Position numbers and translations under genes: made by a program. Under the pieces are notes generated by a model, which saw only the letters and a program-made list of their open reading frames with translations, was not told where the DNA came from and searched no databases. Positions 48,174-58,129 of a stretch of 64,000 nt of DNA are shown one piece after another. The stretch lies in contig NZ_CP019799.1 of assembly GCF_002007605.1 (NCBI RefSeq), forward strand, positions 2,892,001 to 2,956,000, in the 5' to 3' direction. Each line of letters opens with the position of its first letter. Within the stretch, counting starts at the first letter, position 1. This DNA comes from Cellvibrio sp. PSBB023 (GTDB lineage Bacteria; Pseudomonadota; Gammaproteobacteria; Pseudomonadales; Cellvibrionaceae).

Positions 48174-49403
48174 ATGAGCAAGACCTCGTTAGACAAAAGC
48201 AAGATCAAGTTTCTGCTGCTGGAAGGCGTGCACCAATCGGCGGTGGATACCCTCAATGAGCAGGGCTACACCAATATCGAGTACCTGAAAACCGCGCTGG
48301 GCGAGGATGAGCTGATCGCGAAGATTCAGGATGCTCACTTCGTCGGCCTGCGTTCGCGCACCCAACTGACCCGCCGCGTATTTGAAAATGCGCCCAAGCT
48401 GATCGCCGCTGGCTGTTTCTGCATTGGCACCAATCAGGTGGATTTGAAAGCAGCGCAAGAACACGGCGTGGCAGTATTCAATGCGCCCTACTCCAACACT
48501 CGCTCGGTGGCCGAACTGGTTATCGCCGAAGCGATTTTGTTGCTGCGCAATATTCCACAAAAAAATGCGGTCTGCCATCGCGGCGGTTGGGATAAATCCG
48601 CTGTGGGTTCTTTTGAAATTCGCGGCAAAACCCTGGGCCTGATTGGCTACGGCTCCATCGGCAGCCAAACCTCGGTGCTGGCGGAATCGCTGGGCATGAA
48701 CGTGCAGTTCTACGATGTCATCACCAAACTGCCACTGGGCAATGCCACCCAAATTCGCAACCTGGATGACCTGCTCGCCACGTCTGACATCATCAGCCTG
48801 CACGTACCTGAAACCCAATCCACACAAATGATGATTGGCGCACGCGAAATTGGCTTGATGAAAAAAGGCGCCATCCTGATCAACGCCTCACGCGGGACTG
48901 TTGTTAACATCGATGCTCTGGCCGATGCGATTAAAGCAGGCAACCTGTCCGGCGCTGCCATCGACGTATTCCCCGAAGAACCCAAGGCAAATGGCGATGA
49001 ATTCATCAGCCCCTTGCGCGGCTTGGACAATGTCATCCTGACCCCGCACATCGGTGGTTCCACCATGGAAGCGCAGGCAAACATTGGTATCGAAGTGGCC
49101 GAAAAACTGATCAAATACTCAGACAACGGCACCACCACCAGCTCGGTCAACTTCCCCGAAGTTGCCTTGCCAGGTCACCCGGACGCACATCGCTTGTTGC
49201 ACGTGCACGCCAACGTTCCCGGCGTGCTCTCCAAGATCAACAAGATTTTCTCCGACAACCACATCAATATCGCCTCGCAATATCTGCAAACTAACGACAA
49301 GGTTGGCTACGTAGTGGTGGATATCAACTCCCCCTACGACGAAGTGGCACTGGAGCAACTGAAAAATATTGAAGGCACCATCCGCTGCAGAGTACTGTTT
49401 TAA
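48174..49403 (+). CDS. serA: D-3-phosphoglycerate dehydrogenase
   Basis: 409 residues. First step of serine synthesis, NAD-dependent oxidation of 3-phosphoglycerate. NAD motif LGLIGYGSIGSQ, the substrate Arg in INASRGTVVNIDAL, catalytic Glu/His in PHIGGSTMEAQ, and a C-terminal ACT domain (HANVPGVLSKINKIF) for serine feedback. Length equals the E. coli type (about 410). It ends at a strong bidirectional terminator. Confidence 0.96.
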   Translation: MSKTSLDKSKIKFLLLEGVHQSAVDTLNEQGYTNIEYLKTALGEDELIAKIQDAHFVGLRSRTQLTRRVFENAPKLIAAGCFCIGTNQVDLKAAQEHGVAVFNAPYSNTRSVAELVIAEAILLLRNIPQKNAVCHRGGWDKSAVGSFEIRGKTLGLIGYGSIGSQTSVLAESLGMNVQFYDVITKLPLGNATQIRNLDDLLATSDIISLHVPETQSTQMMIGAREIGLMKKGAILINASRGTVVNIDALADAIKAGNLSGAAIDVFPEEPKANGDEFISPLRGLDNVILTPHIGGSTMEAQANIGIEVAEKLIKYSDNGTTTSSVNFPEVALPGHPDAHRLLHVHANVPGVLSKINKIFSDNHINIASQYLQTNDKVGYVVVDINSPYDEVALEQLKNIEGTIRCRVLF

Positions 49404-49441
49404 TTGCAGCGCCGCGGTGATTGGATTAGGTAATCACCGCA

Positions 49442-49486
49442 TAAAAAAACGCCGCCCCCATGGCAATGGGTGCGGCGTTTTTTTAT
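49442..49486. terminator. Bidirectional terminator serA / DUF368 gene
   Basis: Stem AAACGCCGC / GCGGCGTTT with inner pairing CCCAT / ATGGG, flanked by A7 and T7. Confidence 0.9.
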
Positions 49487-49498
49487 GGCTTGAAATTA

Positions 49499-50482
49499 TC
49501 AGGCGTTACGGCGTTTCAACCAAACCGCAGCGGCTTCAACACCCACCACGAGCAACACACCCGCCAATGCCCAGACTATGGCGAGCACAATAGTGGGCTC
49601 ATTACCGGTAACTGCCATGTAATTCAGTGGATTTAAATTTTCCTGTTGCAATGCAACAGTGCGGCCATGACTGTCTTGTGTGGTTAATAAGGCGTGCTTC
49701 CAAGGCCAGGTAACACTCAGAGAGCCAATTAAAAAACCAATTAATACAGCAAGTGTCTGAGAGTGGTAACTGTTCAATAGCCAGAGCAAAAATCGTGAAA
49801 ACACAATGAGACCTGTCACACAACCCGCCCCAAACCAGAGTAATTTACCAATTTCCAAGTGGTGGATTGCCTGTAGGAAAACAGGATACAAACCTACCAA
49901 CAATAAAATAAAACTACCGGAGATACCGGGCAGAATCATCGCGCAAATAGCAACAAAGCCACCGAGAAATAAAATCCAGCCATGGCCCGGCAGTTGCGCT
50001 GGCGCCATGTAGGAAATGGCAAGAATAAATAACACACCCAACACCAAGCCAATAAACTCCACTACGCCCCAACCACGCTGTGCACGCACCAATAAATAAA
50101 TAGATGCCGCCACCAAACCGGAGAAAAACGCCCAGACCAAAATCGGATAGCTATCCATTGCCAACAACACAATGGCGGCAAAGGTTTTCAAGCTAATTAA
50201 AATCCCGCCAAATAAAGCCACCAAAAAATTGCCGTTGATGTATTGCCAGGTTTTTACAATGCCATCGCGCTTTAGCATGAGCAATACGGCCGGAGTGCAG
50301 CGCTTCAATGAACTGAGCCATTCATCATAAATGCCAGTAATAAATGCAATAGTGCCGCCCGATACACCGGGCACAACGTCAGCAGCGCCCATACACAAGC
50401 CTTTAAGCAAAATCAGCAGGTAATCCTTGATGCTGCGATTCGGTTGATGCAGCGCTATTTCCTTGGGATCGGGAGTCGTCAT
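49499..50482 (-). CDS. DUF368 (PopT-type) polyprenyl-phosphate transporter
   Basis: 327 residues with about nine membrane helices. The two DUF368 signatures are GAADVVPGVSGGTIAFITGIYD and AMILPGISGSFILLLVGLY (each PG-SG-). Members were shown in recent work to recycle undecaprenyl phosphate across the inner membrane. Solitary, convergent with serA. Confidence 0.88.
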   Translation of the reverse strand: MTTPDPKEIALHQPNRSIKDYLLILLKGLCMGAADVVPGVSGGTIAFITGIYDEWLSSLKRCTPAVLLMLKRDGIVKTWQYINGNFLVALFGGILISLKTFAAIVLLAMDSYPILVWAFFSGLVAASIYLLVRAQRGWGVVEFIGLVLGVLFILAISYMAPAQLPGHGWILFLGGFVAICAMILPGISGSFILLLVGLYPVFLQAIHHLEIGKLLWFGAGCVTGLIVFSRFLLWLLNSYHSQTLAVLIGFLIGSLSVTWPWKHALLTTQDSHGRTVALQQENLNPLNYMAVTGNEPTIVLAIVWALAGVLLVVGVEAAAVWLKRRNA

Positions 50483-50563
50483 GAGTGAATCTCGCGTCTA
50501 TTAGGTGAAGTTGATAAATGAAAAGTGCCGCGAGTGTGCCTGAAAGGAATGGAGAGCGACAAG

Positions 50564-51574
50564 TTAATCATCAAAAAAATGACGCTGAATTTCCGTAAAA
50601 ACCGCGATGCGGTAACAGGGCAATTCGTTGACCAGCTGATGCCCGGCCGCAGGAATAAATACCATTTGTGCACGCGGTAACTGACGCTGAATTAGCTGGG
50701 TGTTATAGCGCCACATTACTGTCTGGTCGTCGGTACCCTGTACCACCAAGAGCCGGGAATCACGCACCGGAAAGTGCAAAAATTGACTATGCCAAGCTTT
50801 CATCGCCCCCACCCAGCGCACGGACAAGCGCTTGGACTGCAAACAATCTTGCCCATCAATAAAACGAATGAATTGTGCATCGTGGGAACTGCGCGAGCGA
50901 CCGCGCGGTAGGTGTTTTACCCATTTATGCAACAGCAGGTATAACCAGCGCCCCAAGCCCCAGCCTTTCGGCAAAATCAGCGGTGCACACAGGGCTGTGC
51001 GCTCAAATAACACCGGGTAGCGCCAGAGGTGATTGAGCAATACCGACCCACCCGTACTCTGCCCCAGCGCAAACAAGGGCGCAGGCAGCAGCGGATGCGC
51101 CGCTTCAAGCACCTGCTGCAATACATCGGCGTAGTGGTCAAATGAATCAATCGCGGCACGCTCACCGCTGCTCAGGCCATGACCAGGCAAATCAAAGGCC
51201 AATACCGCCAAGCCCTGCGCCAAACCAAAGGCAATAGCATGATTAAAAATGCCCAGATGATCGTAATAACCGTGCACAATCACCAGTGTTCCGCGTGGAT
51301 TCGGCGGCAGCCAGTAATGTGTGGCAATAGCAAACCCGGCGGCTTGCACCCGGCCAAAACCGTGACAGAGTTGTGCATCCTGCGCGGCAAAATTAATGCG
51401 GTAGTAATTGAGATAATTTTGCACTGCCTCGCTTTTAGCCCACAGACCGTCGCTTGACGGCGCAAAGACCAGTGCGGGCATCTGTTGCATCAGAGCCTCA
51501 GCATCTGCCCAGGTAAACACAAGCTCGGCGGATAAACACTCACCGGCGTCATCAGGCGGGGAATTCTGTGGCAT
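50564..51574 (-). CDS. Alpha/beta hydrolase (serine aminopeptidase / lysophospholipase-like)
   Basis: 336 residues of alpha/beta-hydrolase fold (Hydrolase_4 type). Oxyanion strand VIVHGYYDH, nucleophile elbow GQSTGGS, acid in QGTDDQTV and His in AAGHQLVNE form a complete triad. No signal peptide. It resembles monoacylglycerol lipase/lysophospholipase L2-like enzymes, so a lipid ester is the likely substrate, not proven. ATG 51574 is used; an in-frame ATG at 51676 reads through non-conserved sequence into the promoter of the next gene. Confidence 0.85.
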   Translation of the reverse strand: MPQNSPPDDAGECLSAELVFTWADAEALMQQMPALVFAPSSDGLWAKSEAVQNYLNYYRINFAAQDAQLCHGFGRVQAAGFAIATHYWLPPNPRGTLVIVHGYYDHLGIFNHAIAFGLAQGLAVLAFDLPGHGLSSGERAAIDSFDHYADVLQQVLEAAHPLLPAPLFALGQSTGGSVLLNHLWRYPVLFERTALCAPLILPKGWGLGRWLYLLLHKWVKHLPRGRSRSSHDAQFIRFIDGQDCLQSKRLSVRWVGAMKAWHSQFLHFPVRDSRLLVVQGTDDQTVMWRYNTQLIQRQLPRAQMVFIPAAGHQLVNELPCYRIAVFTEIQRHFFDD

Positions 51575-51720
51575 AGGTAAAGTCACTCGCAAAAAGGAAA
51601 AGCGGGTAAATGGCTGCGACACTGGCGCCAAAGTTCCACTATAATTCAGCTCCCGATGGGAAATAACCCCAATCAACTATTAAAAAACCTATAACAACGA
51701 CAACCCCGGGCTAGAACTCT

Positions 51721-52863
51721 ATGCAGAAATATATCTTTAACATCCACGATGTTGTGCTCTTTATGACCGTCGCGGAGTGTTTCCTGCTCGTTATTTTTCA
51801 GGCAATCCTTCCGGTCAAAAACCAGCTCGCTAACCGCTTGCTGAGTGTTTTCTTATTGTCCATCGCCGTCAGCTCCGCCTGCATTTTGGTGCTGTGGAAT
51901 GAAAACGTCAGGCTATTTCCACTCTTTGACGAAACCTTGCTGCCCTATTTCCTGGTAATTACCCAGCTCCTGAAAGGGCCTATGTTATTGCTGTACGTGA
52001 CGGCGCTCACACAAGATTCCTTCAGCCTGAATCGCCGCCATTGGCTACATGCCATTCCTATCGCGATTGCGCTGCTCTGGCTGCTGGTATTCCATATCAA
52101 TGGTTCGGATTTAAGCTTTAAAACACTTCACCAGCAACAATTGGCCAATGCCGTGTGGCATTTCATCAAAGTGATGCCGTTCTTTTACGGGCTGATGGCC
52201 TTCAACAAAGTACGTTTGTATCTGATTAGCCTGCAGGATCAATACTCCACCTTTTCCTCAACCGAACCCAGTTGGCTCAAAACACTCAGCCTGGGTTTTT
52301 TAATCACCTGGACGTTTTCCATTCTGGTGCATGTGGTTGCCAACACCATTGATTCACCGCGCATTTCTGATGTGATCGGCATTACCGAAAACTACATTGT
52401 GTTTATTCTGATCAACGCCTTGTTTATCAACAGTGTGGTGCACACCCACAAATTGCTCACCACCAAACCGGAGTTGAGCAAGGATATTAAAGTGGATGAA
52501 AAACTCACTGATTCAGCGATTCAAAAAGTCCAACAAGGCATGGAAACCCAGAAGCTGTTTCTGAAGCAAAACCTGAATATTGAAGAATTTTCCAAGCGGA
52601 TTAATTTGCCCGTGAAAGAAGTTTCTGCCGTTATCAACAAACATTACGGCACCAACTTTTTTGAATTTATGAACAGCTATCGCGTAGAGGAAGCCAAGCG
52701 TTTGTTGGGTGATAACCAACATGCCGAAATGACCGTGATGGATGTATTGCTGCATGCGGGTTTTAACAGCAAGTCGGCCTTCCATCGCTTTTTCAATCGA
52801 TTGGTTGGCATGTCACCCACCGAATACCGCAAGCAACAACTGCAAAAAGAAAAAGCGGGCTGA
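51721..52863 (+). CDS. Membrane-anchored AraC-type regulator
   Basis: 380 residues. About seven membrane helices in the first 245 residues (VVLFMTVAECFLLVIFQAIL first; IVFILINALFINSVV last) are followed by a cytoplasmic AraC HTH pair (NIEEFSKRINLPVKEVSAVI, then MDVLLHAGFNSKSAFHRFFN). It therefore binds DNA from the membrane, and the membrane part is probably the sensor. It lies at the edge of the beta-glucan locus, so it may control it. It converges with the phosphoesterase gene with only 9 bases between stops. Confidence 0.88.
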   Translation: MQKYIFNIHDVVLFMTVAECFLLVIFQAILPVKNQLANRLLSVFLLSIAVSSACILVLWNENVRLFPLFDETLLPYFLVITQLLKGPMLLLYVTALTQDSFSLNRRHWLHAIPIAIALLWLLVFHINGSDLSFKTLHQQQLANAVWHFIKVMPFFYGLMAFNKVRLYLISLQDQYSTFSSTEPSWLKTLSLGFLITWTFSILVHVVANTIDSPRISDVIGITENYIVFILINALFINSVVHTHKLLTTKPELSKDIKVDEKLTDSAIQKVQQGMETQKLFLKQNLNIEEFSKRINLPVKEVSAVINKHYGTNFFEFMNSYRVEEAKRLLGDNQHAEMTVMDVLLHAGFNSKSAFHRFFNRLVGMSPTEYRKQQLQKEKAG

Positions 52864-52872
52864 GTGATGTCA

Positions 52873-54936
52873 TCAGGGCAAGGCCTGTATGCGCCCCGAA
52901 TCCAGTTCCAGTAAAAAATGATCGCTCGGCGCATCGCCAGAAAATTGCACAAGGATGTGCAGCAATTGCGCCAACTGCTGTTGATACTGATTGCGGTGCG
53001 GATCAACTGGCGAGCCCTCTGCCGCGCTCGCTTGGGTCGCCAACAAAAATTGTTGCGCGAGCAGTGCATAGTGAACCATGCGTTGCGAATTTATATCCCT
53101 TAATGCCAACTGATCGGCGCTCCACAGGCGATAAAAATCCACGCTCATGTCTTCCCCGCTCCATGCGGCAAAGTCTTTTAAACTCAGGCCGTTACGACGC
53201 GCAATCGCTGCAGCCCGCTCACGCGCCATACGCCATGCCTGTTGTTGCGCATAGCCCTGACTTTCTCCAAGGCTCTCCCCTTGAATGGCAGTACCCATTT
53301 GTTCAAGGCTGAATGTGGCGGGCAATTGCGACATCACCAATAACTGCTCACCATTGACTTGCATGAGTAAATCGCGAATCTCCGCTGGCCAGTCCTGAGG
53401 TAAAAATCGCAAGCGCGCCAATTCACGCAAATGCCATTCCGTAAATTGATGATAATTTCTCGCCTGCAAAATCTGTTTATTCCAAATATCCGGCGCATCA
53501 TGGCGCTGCAAATATTCCCACTCTGCGCGGTAATGAGGGAACAGTTCGTCATACCGAGGAACATCCTTTAATACAATGGTTTCCACTTCAATTTTATTAT
53601 CCGGTTTAACGCTGAGGATTTTGTAAGCGGGCATGTAAGCGGCTAACGAAGGCGCCTGAATATTAAATAGTACTTTGCCATTTTCTCCGCGATAAACACC
53701 GGTATCGTTGATGTGCATATGACCGGCAACATGGATTTGTAATCCTGTCTCCGCCAATAATCGACTGGTCTCTGTACGCGGGTTACGATTCAGTTGGAAC
53801 TTTTGCTCGCCCATTAATTGCGCTATATCATCCGCCGCGCCATCGTAAAATTCCTGCATGGGAAAGTGCGAAAATGCAATCAGGGTTTTACCTTGTGCCC
53901 GCGCACGCTGCACAACATCCGTAATCCAGCTAAGCAAATGTGGCTTATGGGTAATGACCTTGTTGTAACCTGCATCGCTGGAACCTGAAAAATTATCTGC
54001 GTCCCACGACTGACCATTGCCGCCCTGTTTCGGCTGGTACACATTCGCATCAATTGCCAATAGCCACAGGCCTGGCGCAGGTTCTACTAAATAACTGGTG
54101 TCAGTCACCCAATAACAATCGCTGTAATGCGGCTGCTTGTATTTTCCGCCGGCGCCTTGATGACAAATTTCATACTGCCGCCGATCAAACGAAGCCGCTT
54201 GACGTGCAGTATAAAAATCATAAGTCGATGCGCCTCCGGATGAGAGCTGACGACTGTAAGGCGTTTCAAAATAGAGATAATTCGCCTTAGGGTAAAAACC
54301 GTGCTCGCCCAACAATTCCATCAGGGGTTGGTAACCCAACTCCTGCACCTCATCGCTGCAAATCACCGTTTTTCCTTGCCATTTTTTGGTCGATTTTGCT
54401 TTACATAAGGGATGCAGCAAACTGAACACCGGCTGCTCTTTTCCACCTTCGCCCAAATAATCCGGTTTACCCGCCGGGTGAGAAACCGGCTTGGTCGGGT
54501 CGTGATTACCGGGCGCTACAAAAAACTCTATGCCATGTTCGCGATGATATTTATCCAATATCTTTTTTAACCCCCGCACATGCAAAGGTTGGCCGTCATC
54601 ACTAAAATCACCGGGCAATGCAACATATTTTATTTTCTTGCTAACCACATCATCCAAGGCAGCGAGCAATGCAAAATAGTTTTCATTAAACAAGCGCGTG
54701 GACTGTAACTGCGCACGCATAGAGCGAATGCTGGCGTATTGCATTCCTTGCGCTGTCGCTGTTGGCAAGCCGGTAAAGGCCTCGTCATCAAACTGACCGT
54801 AGATATCGTGAAAATGAATGTCCGGCATAAACGCAATGCGCATAGATTCCGGCGGTGCACTGCTGGGCATTAGCGATTGACAGCCAGATAACACACACAA
54901 AATAGCGATTGAGAGAAACCAGGGTAATAACTTCAT
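52873..54936 (-). CDS. Metallophosphoesterase lipoprotein
   Basis: 687 residues. Lipobox LSGC at Cys19. Calcineurin-like motifs in order: MPDIHFHD (DxH), LPGDFSDDGQ (GDxxDxG), APGNHDPT (GNHD), FSHFPMQE, and VAGHMHINDTG (GHxH). The C-terminal 250 residues are helical with no recognised domain. It is cell-surface or periplasmic and dimetal; substrate unknown. Twice the size of typical family members because of the C-terminal extension. Divergent from the TonB-dependent receptor (about 325 bases apart). Confidence 0.85.
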   Translation of the reverse strand: MKLLPWFLSIAILCVLSGCQSLMPSSAPPESMRIAFMPDIHFHDIYGQFDDEAFTGLPTATAQGMQYASIRSMRAQLQSTRLFNENYFALLAALDDVVSKKIKYVALPGDFSDDGQPLHVRGLKKILDKYHREHGIEFFVAPGNHDPTKPVSHPAGKPDYLGEGGKEQPVFSLLHPLCKAKSTKKWQGKTVICSDEVQELGYQPLMELLGEHGFYPKANYLYFETPYSRQLSSGGASTYDFYTARQAASFDRRQYEICHQGAGGKYKQPHYSDCYWVTDTSYLVEPAPGLWLLAIDANVYQPKQGGNGQSWDADNFSGSSDAGYNKVITHKPHLLSWITDVVQRARAQGKTLIAFSHFPMQEFYDGAADDIAQLMGEQKFQLNRNPRTETSRLLAETGLQIHVAGHMHINDTGVYRGENGKVLFNIQAPSLAAYMPAYKILSVKPDNKIEVETIVLKDVPRYDELFPHYRAEWEYLQRHDAPDIWNKQILQARNYHQFTEWHLRELARLRFLPQDWPAEIRDLLMQVNGEQLLVMSQLPATFSLEQMGTAIQGESLGESQGYAQQQAWRMARERAAAIARRNGLSLKDFAAWSGEDMSVDFYRLWSADQLALRDINSQRMVHYALLAQQFLLATQASAAEGSPVDPHRNQYQQQLAQLLHILVQFSGDAPSDHFLLELDSGRIQALP

Positions 54937-55260
54937 AGAGATAACACACTAACCAGGCAGGGAAACTGCACAAAAATTCGTCGATATTTTATGCAATGGA
55001 TAAAGATGTAAACCGGAAGCCTACAGAAAAGTGACTACAACTTGATGACATTTAGCTCACTGCAAAAAACCAATCGTTAATTACTGTTAATTTGACCTTT
55101 TGCCATAGAACCGCAATAAAAATGAAACGCACAGTGTTTACCGTGCCGTCGCGTTTCTAATTCCTGTTCAGGAAACAAAGATGGATTTTTCTCTTTTTAT
55201 GAGAGCTAGAAATGGTTGACCGTTGTTTTTCTAACTGTGATAAATGAGAGGAAATCAAAT
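54937..55260. other. Divergent control region, phosphoesterase / TonB receptor
   Basis: 324 AT-rich bases, no gene. A possible receptor promoter lies at 55092-55120. No clear catabolite or LacI-type operator was found. Confidence 0.5.
55092..55120 (+). promoter_or_regulatory. Possible promoter of the TonB receptor
   Basis: -35 TTGACC (55092-55097), 17-base spacer, weak -10 AATAAA (55115-55120). This would leave a leader of about 135 bases. Confidence 0.3.
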
Positions 55261-58053
55261 ATGAAAAACGGTAAAAAAATTCCGCTGCGCTCCAACAAAA
55301 CCCTACTGAGCAGCGTCTTGGGGAAAATGATTGTAGGTGCCACATTAACCGCCGCTGCCACACATGGTATGGCACAGGACGCCAGCTTACTGGAAGAAGT
55401 CGTAGTAACCGGCAGCTATGCTAAAAGCCTGGAAAAAGCGATTGATATTAAACGCACTACCACCGGTTTTTCTGATTCTATCGTCGCTACCGACATTGCT
55501 GATTTCCCGGAACAAAACCTCGCGGAAGCGCTGCAACGTATGCCCGGCGTCACCATTGAACGCAATAAGGGTTTGGGCAGTAAAGTAAATGTACGCAGCC
55601 TGCCCAGCGAGTTCACCTATGTGTCTATTAATAATTTATCCACCGCATCTGGTAGCGGCGGGCGCGATGTTGAATTTGATATTTTCGCATCGGAAATTAT
55701 TCAAAGCGTCACGGTAAAAAAATCGCCCACAGCAGCAGATGAAGAAGGTGGAATCGCCGGTTCTGTATTGATTTCAACGGCGCGCCCCTTTGATTATAAC
55801 GAGGCAAAATTTGTAGTGTCTGCTGAAGGGGCACATAACTCTATCTCGGAAGAAATTGACCCTAAAGTATCCTTCCTTGCCAGCAATACTTTCGGTGATT
55901 TCGGCGCACTGGTTTCGGTATCGGTAGCAGAACGCACTAACAGAACCGACTCTAACTCCGGCATTAATTTCCGTCCGCTTTCACGCTGGACTGAAAAAAC
56001 CGGATCATCCAAATGGCAGGCTGATCAAACCCTCGCCGTACTGGAACGCGATACCGGCATTGTGATTGATGATCGATTCGATAAAGACATCACCAATCGC
56101 ATTGTATTTCATGACAAAATTGGTGATCGCGCCTACTTAAATGAGCAAGAAAAATGGGGCGCAACCGCAGCATTCCAATATCAACCAAGTGACACCTTTA
56201 GCCTGGCGTTTGATGCAATGTTGGGTGGCTACGACAATACCGAAGATGAATATGACGCAGCGGCTTACACCGCTTCCAGCATCAGTGCATTGGAAACGAT
56301 TCACGACTACGACAGCACAACACTGGCCGAACACGGCATAGTGGTATTGCGCGATGTTTCCTACGCTGCCACACAACATGAATTTTTAAGCAAAGAAAAT
56401 GTACATAAAACTGATTTCACCCAATACAGTTTAAATATGGATTGGGAACTGGAAGGCTGGTTTATTGAAGGCCTTGTCGGATATTCAGGTGCCGAAAAAA
56501 CCTCCGACACCAGCAATTTGAAACACGTTGCCTACGCGCCCTCGCGCAGCCGTTACACCAGCACCGGTGGCGAAACTGTGGTGAGCGCAAACCCCGCTAG
56601 TTTTGATATGTATAATTCGCCGGATAAATATTTATTCGATTCCTATGAAGTCAATCTTGAAGAAATTCAGGATGACAAATACGCGGCACAACTGGATTTT
56701 ATCAAGCCACTGGAATTGAACGCATTCAGCGCCCTGAATCAAGTGCAATTTGGCGCGCGCTATACCGACAAATCCAAAGAGCGCAATCGCGGCACCAATA
56801 CCGTAAGAGGCCCTAAAGCAGGCGACAGCTCATGGCGTAATGTGCGTACATTGCAAGATAGCGAGCTGACGTTAATTTCGGATCTGGTTCCGGGTGGGGC
56901 CTATTTGTCGCAATCATCCAACAGCCCAACCTGGTCACAAGTTTCCAACAGCTACGCACGCAACACCTTCCGCTATGACGGTTTCAGTGTTGACTTTGCC
57001 GATAGTGAATATTATCGCGTCGATGAAGAAGTATTGAGCCTCTATGCCATGGCCGATTTCAAATTCGATGTAGCAACAATGCCTACAACAATTAATGCTG
57101 GTGTGCGCTCGGTAGATACCAGTGTTCTGTCATTTGGTTATCACCAAGTACAAAATTCCGATGGCTCTACTGGCTACACACCCACCCCCATCTCCAAAGA
57201 AGGTAATTACAGCGATGTATTGCCCAGCGTCAATATGAGCATGGAATTGCGCGACGGTTTGTTATTGCGCGCCGCCGCTTCTGAAACTTTAATTCGCCCG
57301 GCATTGGGCGACATAGCCTACAAGCGCACGGTAAGCCTCAACGATTTTAAATACCGCGATGGCAACCCTGACCTTAAACCCACTTATGCTGACCAATGGG
57401 AATTGGGCCTGGAATGGTATGTAGGTGATGGTGCACTCTTTGCCGCATCCTACTTTGAGAAAAAAATTGAAGGTGTTGTACGCGAATCGCTGACCGGTGT
57501 AGTAAAAGATGTGACCAAATACAATGCCAATGGCACTATCGATGGCGTGTATGATTTTGAAATTTATCAAAAGGTTAATGCGGAAGGGGATTACGATGTA
57601 TCCGGTGTGGAATTAATTGCACAATTCCCGCTGAATATGGTGCACAAATCGCTGGATGGTTTTGGCATCAACGCCAACTTCACCATGCTCGACAATTCGC
57701 TCACCGGCGAATCGGATTTAGGTATTCCCACACCACCCGAAGGCCTCGCGGATGAAACCTATAACCTGACCTTCTATTACGAAAATGCAATATTCGATGC
57801 ACGAATTTCCTATAACTACAAAGACAAGTACGTAGAATACATTTCAAGCGATATGTACCCGGTCTACCGCAAAGCTTATGGCCAAACCGATATCTCATTG
57901 GGCTACCAAGTGACTGATGCTATTAAAGTGGTACTGGAAGGAATTAATATTACCGACGAGGAAACCAGTGCTTACACTATAGATCCATCATTCCCATCCA
58001 TGTACGAGTTTTCCGGTCGTCGCATTAGCTTGGGTGTAAGAGCAGATTTTTAA
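55261..58053 (+). CDS. TonB-dependent receptor (Xanthomonas-Caulobacter type)
   Basis: 930 residues. Signal peptide ending near HGMA-QDASL, a TonB-box-like LEEVVVTGSY, the plug domain (PEQNLAEALQRMPGVTIERN, then NVRSLPSEFTYVSINN) and a 22-strand barrel ending in Phe (ISLGVRADF). It belongs to the carbohydrate/large-substrate TonB receptors (TIGR01782-like) rather than siderophore types. With GH16 and GH3 next door it probably imports beta-glucan oligosaccharides. GAGAGGAA precedes ATG 55261. Divergent from the phosphoesterase and convergent with the glycohydrolase genes. Confidence 0.92.
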   Translation: MKNGKKIPLRSNKTLLSSVLGKMIVGATLTAAATHGMAQDASLLEEVVVTGSYAKSLEKAIDIKRTTTGFSDSIVATDIADFPEQNLAEALQRMPGVTIERNKGLGSKVNVRSLPSEFTYVSINNLSTASGSGGRDVEFDIFASEIIQSVTVKKSPTAADEEGGIAGSVLISTARPFDYNEAKFVVSAEGAHNSISEEIDPKVSFLASNTFGDFGALVSVSVAERTNRTDSNSGINFRPLSRWTEKTGSSKWQADQTLAVLERDTGIVIDDRFDKDITNRIVFHDKIGDRAYLNEQEKWGATAAFQYQPSDTFSLAFDAMLGGYDNTEDEYDAAAYTASSISALETIHDYDSTTLAEHGIVVLRDVSYAATQHEFLSKENVHKTDFTQYSLNMDWELEGWFIEGLVGYSGAEKTSDTSNLKHVAYAPSRSRYTSTGGETVVSANPASFDMYNSPDKYLFDSYEVNLEEIQDDKYAAQLDFIKPLELNAFSALNQVQFGARYTDKSKERNRGTNTVRGPKAGDSSWRNVRTLQDSELTLISDLVPGGAYLSQSSNSPTWSQVSNSYARNTFRYDGFSVDFADSEYYRVDEEVLSLYAMADFKFDVATMPTTINAGVRSVDTSVLSFGYHQVQNSDGSTGYTPTPISKEGNYSDVLPSVNMSMELRDGLLLRAAASETLIRPALGDIAYKRTVSLNDFKYRDGNPDLKPTYADQWELGLEWYVGDGALFAASYFEKKIEGVVRESLTGVVKDVTKYNANGTIDGVYDFEIYQKVNAEGDYDVSGVELIAQFPLNMVHKSLDGFGINANFTMLDNSLTGESDLGIPTPPEGLADETYNLTFYYENAIFDARISYNYKDKYVEYISSDMYPVYRKAYGQTDISLGYQVTDAIKVVLEGINITDEETSAYTIDPSFPSMYEFSGRRISLGVRADF

Positions 58054-58088
58054 TTGGTAAAAGCACTTATAGTAAACAGGTAAAAATA

Positions 58089-58121
58089 AAAAAGGATGCT
58101 CCGTGAGGGGCATCCTTTTTT
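58089..58121. terminator. Bidirectional terminator after the TonB receptor
   Basis: Stem AAAAAGGATGC / GCATCCTTTTT with a 10-base loop; it lies between the convergent receptor and lipoprotein genes. Confidence 0.85.
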
Positions 58122-58129
58122 ATTAACAC

